This document shows positions 60,042-64,000 of a stretch of DNA of 64,000 nucleotides, in pieces. Made by a program: the position numbers and the translations under genes. The DNA is from Papaver somniferum (taxonomy: Eukaryota; Streptophyta; Magnoliopsida; Ranunculales; Papaveraceae): assembly GCF_003573695.1 (NCBI RefSeq), contig NC_039361.1, forward strand, positions 97,900,279 through 97,964,278. Reading direction: 5' to 3'. The notes beneath the pieces were generated by a model. That model did not search any database. It saw only the letters and a program-made list of their open reading frames with translations, and was not told the DNA's origin. Each line of letters begins with the position of its first letter. Position 1 is the first letter of the stretch.

Positions 60042-61255
60042 ATGAATAATTATCCAACTGAACAATATGGACATTATTATGACCATAGTGTAAATAGTGG
60101 TTGGGAACGCCAACCTTTTGAAGGTTATGGTCATACCATGGTGAGCCCAATTACTATCCACACGTGCATCAGTCATACGAGCAAGAAGATTATAATACTA
60201 GTTCTTCGTCTCTAGAGGATACAATCAAACTATTGAAAAGTAGTCCTTATTATGATCCTTCAGTTCCTATTCCTTCTCTAGAAGAGACTCTCAGGAATTT
60301 AGCTGAGTCATCACGTCAGTTAGCTGAATCGACGTATAAATTAGATGAGGTGAATAACGTAGTTATGGACGAAAGAACTGCAACAACAACTGAATCTGTA
60401 GAAGATATCCTCAATAGATTAACTCAAAACTTAGATCCTACACTAAGGGAACTTTCTTTGGAAGAGACCCTTGAGAGGATAGCTGAGTCGACACGTAGAC
60501 TTGAGTTAGAGACGAACGAAAGTATTGCTCGAAATAACTTGAATTGCCAATATAGTGTATCCAATAATACCCTTGAGAATGAAGATACTTTTTCACATAA
60601 TCAAGATAACGAGGTTATAATTGGTAACACTACTTATTTAGATAAGGTTCAATCATCTTCGTACTATTATGATGATGAGGATAGTAGTGATGAAGAATCT
60701 GAAATATGTAGGCATAGTGATCAGGAATCTAGTAATCCATTTGAGCTGTATAGTGATTATATTATTTCTAGTTCAAATCCAAATAATTTTTATGATTATT
60801 CACCTATTCAAAAGGACGAGGATTTGATTAGGGATACCACCGTTTTAGACGATGTAGTTTTTCCTTTTGATTACGAAGCCGATAGTGGTTTAGAGGAACG
60901 GGTTCATTTCGAAAATACTGTTTTAGAGTCTAGAGACTTAGAAACAATAGTCTTGGAAGAAGAAGATAGACCCGTAGAGATGAGTAAAGATGCACTACCT
61001 GATAATAACTTAGAAGAATCTCTTGAATATTTTAAGGACTCTGAAGATACGGAAATTCAAGAAATAATTAGAGGTCTATCTAGAGACACTGAAAACTCTA
61101 AGTTTGGGGGTGATTATCACTTCCCTAGTGCCTTACCTTTAACTCTCAGAAAGTCCCCACACTTAGGACTTGATATTGTGCCTCAACCATTTTACAGATT
61201 ACCTTCATACTCGTTTTCCCGAGCCTATGATGTCCAGGAAGAAGTTCAGTGTTAG
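60042..61255 (+). CDS. Gag-like acidic coiled-coil ORF of the Athila/Tat-like element
   Basis: The open frame 60164-61255 (363 codons) starts internally at MHQSYEQEDYN. The same protein reads back to ATG at 60042 (MNNYPTEQYGHYYDHSVNSG) across a one-base frameshift near 60140, so the original start is probably 60042. It is very rich in Asp, Glu and Ser. It has two copies of a heptad-like motif, SLEETLRNLAESSRQLAEST and SLEETLERIAESTRRLELET, as in the N-terminal part of Athila-type gag proteins (SLEE..KQ). The C-terminal stretch (SALPLTLRKSPHLGLDIVPQ) is conserved-looking but I cannot assign a fold. No retrotrans_gag core or zinc knuckle is seen. It probably packages or binds element RNA, but that is inference. 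Confidence 0.55.
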
Positions 61256-61640
61256 AAACCCATCCTCTGGTTGATGTGGTTTGCCCAGGCTATGATCCCC
61301 AGATTGACTTTGTTTTCCCACCAAATAGTTTTCTTCCAACTGTGGGAACGTTAGATTTCAAATGTGTCACTTATTAAGTTCTAAGACTAAGCCTAAGTAC
61401 TTTAGGAAATTAGAATCGACACATTTGCTTCAGAATGACCACTACTCTGACTGTGGTCAACTATGTAAGTCATACCTAATTGACTTAGAGGATCCTAAAT
61501 TATTTAGGTTATTTTGTGATTCCAGGTTCTTATCTGAGTTTTTCCAGACTCTAGGACCTAATAATTTGGATCCTACCTATGAGGAAATGCATCCGAGGAA
61601 AATAGTCTATTTAGACCCTTCATAGAACCTGAACCTGAAC
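61256..61640 (+). pseudogene. Continuation of the gag-like protein, frame-broken
   Basis: After the stop at 61255 another frame continues (HPLVDVVCPGYDPQIDFVFP, then PTVGTLDFKCVTY). A third frame, 61362-61625, encodes KPKYFRKLESTHLLQNDHYS, SYLIDLEDPKLFRLF and LGPNNLDPTYEEMHP. These pieces look like one ancestral protein broken by indels. No domain is recognised. Confidence 0.4.
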
Positions 61641-62376
61641 CGCAATTAGCGATAGTTATCCAGAAACTAGGTAAGGGCATGCAGTATTGTACATTTTCTT
61701 GGTTTACTGCAGTTTCCTTTTGTCAGCTCTTTTTGGTTTTAAAGACCCACAGTTATTCCGGCTACTGTTATACGGTTCGAGTTGACTAAACCTTTTCTAT
61801 GTCTGGCTGAAGACTTTAAACTTAGCACTTCTTGGGAGGTAACCCAAACTCATGCAACCAGGTAATATCTTTCCTTAACTCTTTTGCTTCGAATGGTAAT
61901 AGTTTCTCCTTGTTCATGTTTTTAATTTATCTTTAGAACATTGAGGACAATGTTAGATTTAAGTTTGGGGGTATGGGAGAAACTTTTTAGTTGCAATAAA
62001 TAAACTCCAGAGCTTAGAAATTATGCCTATTGAGGATTGCACTAACTAATCTAAGTGGATGGAAGCATTTTGATTGTAGGAGTTTGAGGAACCAATCTGA
62101 TTAGATGGAAACATCTAAAGAGTCTATTCATAAAAGCACAGAGCTCAGGTGTTAGAAATAACATGATAGTTTCACCATATCTCGTTGAGTCCTTTTCACT
62201 TCTATTTTTATTTTATTTTGTTTTTAAACTATGTTTCTCTAAGTGATAGGTGGGGCCCACGATTCAAGTTGTTACCAATGCTAGGGTGAATTAGAGTGAT
62301 TGAGATACCATGAAAAAAAAAAGTTGAAAAAGAAAAAGAGATGAAAAAAAAAGATGAAAAAAAATGGTAGTTACCA

Positions 62377-62382
<6 letters not shown>

Positions 62383-62409
<27 letters not shown>
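62383..62409 (+). repeat. Poly(A) tract, 27 A
   Basis: An uninterrupted A run within a longer A/G-rich zone (62310-62410). It is not obviously the tail of a LINE or SINE. Confidence 0.9.
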
Positions 62410-62413
<4 letters not shown>

Positions 62414-62452
62414 GACCAGACCATTTGACCAAAAGGAATAAATTCAATAAAG

Positions 62453-62542
62453 TCGACCACTGGTACCCTTGTATATGCCAGTTGTGTTGACCTAGAGTTA
62501 GGTTATCGACCACTGGTACCCTTGTATATGCCAGTGTGTTGA
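62453..62542. repeat. Direct repeat of about 38 bp
   Basis: TCGACCACTGGTACCCTTGT followed by ATATGCCAGTTGTGTTGA occurs at 62453 and again, slightly shortened, at 62506. Confidence 0.9.
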
Positions 62543-63060
62543 TATTAGTCAGACTAGTATCTCAATCCATTAGGATAGGTTCATTTTGGCGGAGGCCTTC
62601 AGACAGATATGGGAAACGTCGTTCACTTAGTAAACATCAAAACCATCTATGTTTTCTATCCATCTTCTTGATCTATCCATGTGATTAGTTTTGACTCCGA
62701 ATATGATGTCCATAGTGCAACTATCTGAGTAGAGCTCTGTCACTTTATATGAATTTTAGTATGCTTGAGTGCAAACTCGTGTACACAATTGGAATTTCGC
62801 ATCAGGGTACTTCTTCCTGTAGTCAATAAGTATGCCAACCAAGGAGATTCTTTAGTGCCTTCCAAGGTTCTGCGTAGATAGCTAAGGTCTGGAGTAAGGT
62901 TTTGTGGGTACATCTCTAGTAAGCCCTCCGGAGAACACTCCGCCACTAGGGCACCTAGGGGTTTAAAGGCTTATTGCATACGCAAATGCAATCGACGATG
63001 CCTGCGACAGTGAGTTAGGATTTTATTTCTATTTGATTTGCTCGGGACTAGCAAATAATA

Positions 63061-63074
63061 AGTTTGGGGGTATT
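63061..63074 (+). other. Polypurine tract of the Athila/Tat-like element
   Basis: AGTTTGGGGGTATT immediately before TGATAGACGC. The AAGTTTGGGGG form is typical of Athila/Tat elements. Confidence 0.75.
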
Positions 63075-64000
63075 TGATAGACGCATTTATGTGTCTAATA
63101 TAGCCCAATTGTATATTGTTAGTACCCATTTTTGTACTTATTATGGTATTTTATTTATTTGTAGGTGTTTTTGGAAAAATAAGCTTTTGGAGCGAAATTG
63201 GCTCGAAAAGTTGTTAAAGGCACCAGGGAGGACATTTGCTATCCGGACTCGCTTTGGATAAGGGGTAACCCATTTCTAGGCATATGCTAAAGGGACTCCC
63301 AGTCTGGTTAAGGGGACACCCTTCTTCACGTTCAAATAATCGATTTTGGCGGGAAACTGGTTCACGTCTGCATGAATTTCTCTGAATGATTTTGGACGTG
63401 ATTTCCTCTTGGATTTTCATCGGACCAAGTTGGTTTGGGCTTGGTTTGATCGTGTAGGAGAAGTGGTGGGCTTGGTTGAGTTAAGAGAAAGAGATTTTAT
63501 CTCAAGTTCACGAAACAGAGACGCAAAATACTCGGGATTCTTTTGTGGGTTTAGGAGATTACGTGATATCTGGGAAAGTCTATTAACGGATAGGATGATA
63601 TGCTGCTATCTCTGGAAAGAGTTTTCAAACACTGGAACTCTATGTTAACGCGTAACAAAACAGAAAAAAAAAAAAGGAAAAGAAAAAGCCGTGACTTTGA
63701 GAGAGAATAAAGGGAAGATTTGGTGGCCCTGGATGGTATAAAAAGAGTTTTTCGAGTCTTAGAGAAGTTTATCAAGAGTTTGGGGTCGATCCAGAGCCAG
63801 GAGGAGCGAAGAAGAAGGAAAAACAGCAATGTTCACCTGCTGCTGCCATTAAAAAGCTTCAAGAACACGAAGAACAGACTCTCCAGGGCAGACTTATTTT
63901 CAGCAGCGTCAACAGCATCAGAGAAGTGTCGCAGTTAGCTGCAGTTATCTTTTGTCGTTCTTCTCTGGACGCCTTCTGTGAGTCTCAGAAACAATGTTTT
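63075..64000 (+). repeat. 3' LTR of the Athila/Tat-like element (cut by window end)
   Basis: This is a near-identical copy of 57530 to about 58475. Differences include a 2-bp TA deletion near 63116, one CTG pair fewer near 63838 and a few substitutions. Confidence 0.9.

Larger units (their letters stand above)
61641..63060. other. 3' interior of the Athila/Tat-like element
   Basis: A GTTAGATTTAAGTTTGGGGGT purine tract at about 61950-61970 resembles the one before the 3' LTR (63052-63074). A purine-rich AAAAGATGAAAAA zone (62310-62410), two copies of CGACCACTGGTACCCTTGTA (62455, 62508) and no ORF of note make up the rest. Confidence 0.6.
57530..64000 (+). mobile_element. Athila/Tat-like Ty3/gypsy element, non-autonomous, recent
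   Basis: The 5' LTR is 57530-58936, the PBS at 58940, the interior 4.1 kb, a TTTGGGGGTATT-type polypurine tract precedes 63075, and the 3' LTR starts at 63075 and runs off the window. The compared LTR parts (about 930 bp) differ by roughly a dozen small changes, several of them in CTG or A runs, so insertion was recent. The interior encodes an acidic gag-like ORF (60042-61255) but no protease, RT or integrase. The element must rely on others. A left duplication candidate is GTTCT (57525-57529); the right copy is outside the window. Confidence 0.85.

Noticed and set aside
60164..61255. 363-codon ORF as a host gene
   Set aside because: It lies between PBS and polypurine tract of an LTR element with near-identical LTRs. 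It is annotated as the element's gag-like ORF.

Overview
This window looks like plant nuclear DNA. It is A/T-rich and contains no intact host gene that I can recognise. Almost everything that can be identified is a transposable element or a piece of one: Helitrons, hAT-like and Mutator-like DNA elements, a LINE, and Ty1/copia and Ty3/gypsy LTR retrotransposons. Captured plant exons (a papain-like protease with a granulin domain) and typical plant LTR, PBS and PPT signals point to a flowering plant. The sequence alone does not give me the species.

Region 1 (1-19331) is a head-to-tail array of non-autonomous Helitrons, all on the minus strand. At most joins the 3' end of one unit (small hairpin, then CTAG) touches the 5' TC of the next: 2965/2966, 12847/12848 and 15169/15170, with decayed joins near 4470 and 8569. 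One more Helitron (5512-8363) sits inside a unit. The unit at 8570-12847 carries a broken cysteine-protease/granulin gene. Three units carry a tRNA-like module with pol III A and B boxes.

Region 2 (19332-52258) is best read as one decayed Ty1/copia element opened up by later insertions. Its LTR tail (19332-19407 plus 22950 onward) is split by a 3.5-kb TIR element. Its body is split by a 22.5-kb LTR element (24456-46950, target duplication CTTCC). The copia integrase and reverse-transcriptase relics then resume at about 48000-50650, and the 3' LTR begins at 52089. The 22.5-kb element is itself a host. It contains an antisense LINE fragment (26555-28440), a hAT-like element (29243-32253, 8-bp duplication), a MULE-like element (32964-38917) packed with copies of the palindrome TACATATCAATATGTA, and a Tekay-like LTR pair with only 252 bp between the LTRs (40722-45318, duplication AATGG).

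Region 3 (52259-64000) holds a Helitron 5' end (53010), the 3' part of a SIRE/Maximus-like copia element with its LTR (55677-57529), and, inserted in that LTR, a young Athila/Tat-like gypsy element (57530 to beyond the window end). The two LTRs of that element are nearly identical, and it carries an acidic gag-like ORF but no pol.

No CRISPR array, rRNA gene or functional tRNA gene was seen. Coding entries are transposon relics or captured fragments. Boundaries given to the base rest on terminal motifs and target duplications read by eye. Family names rest on recognised protein or terminal motifs, not on a database search.
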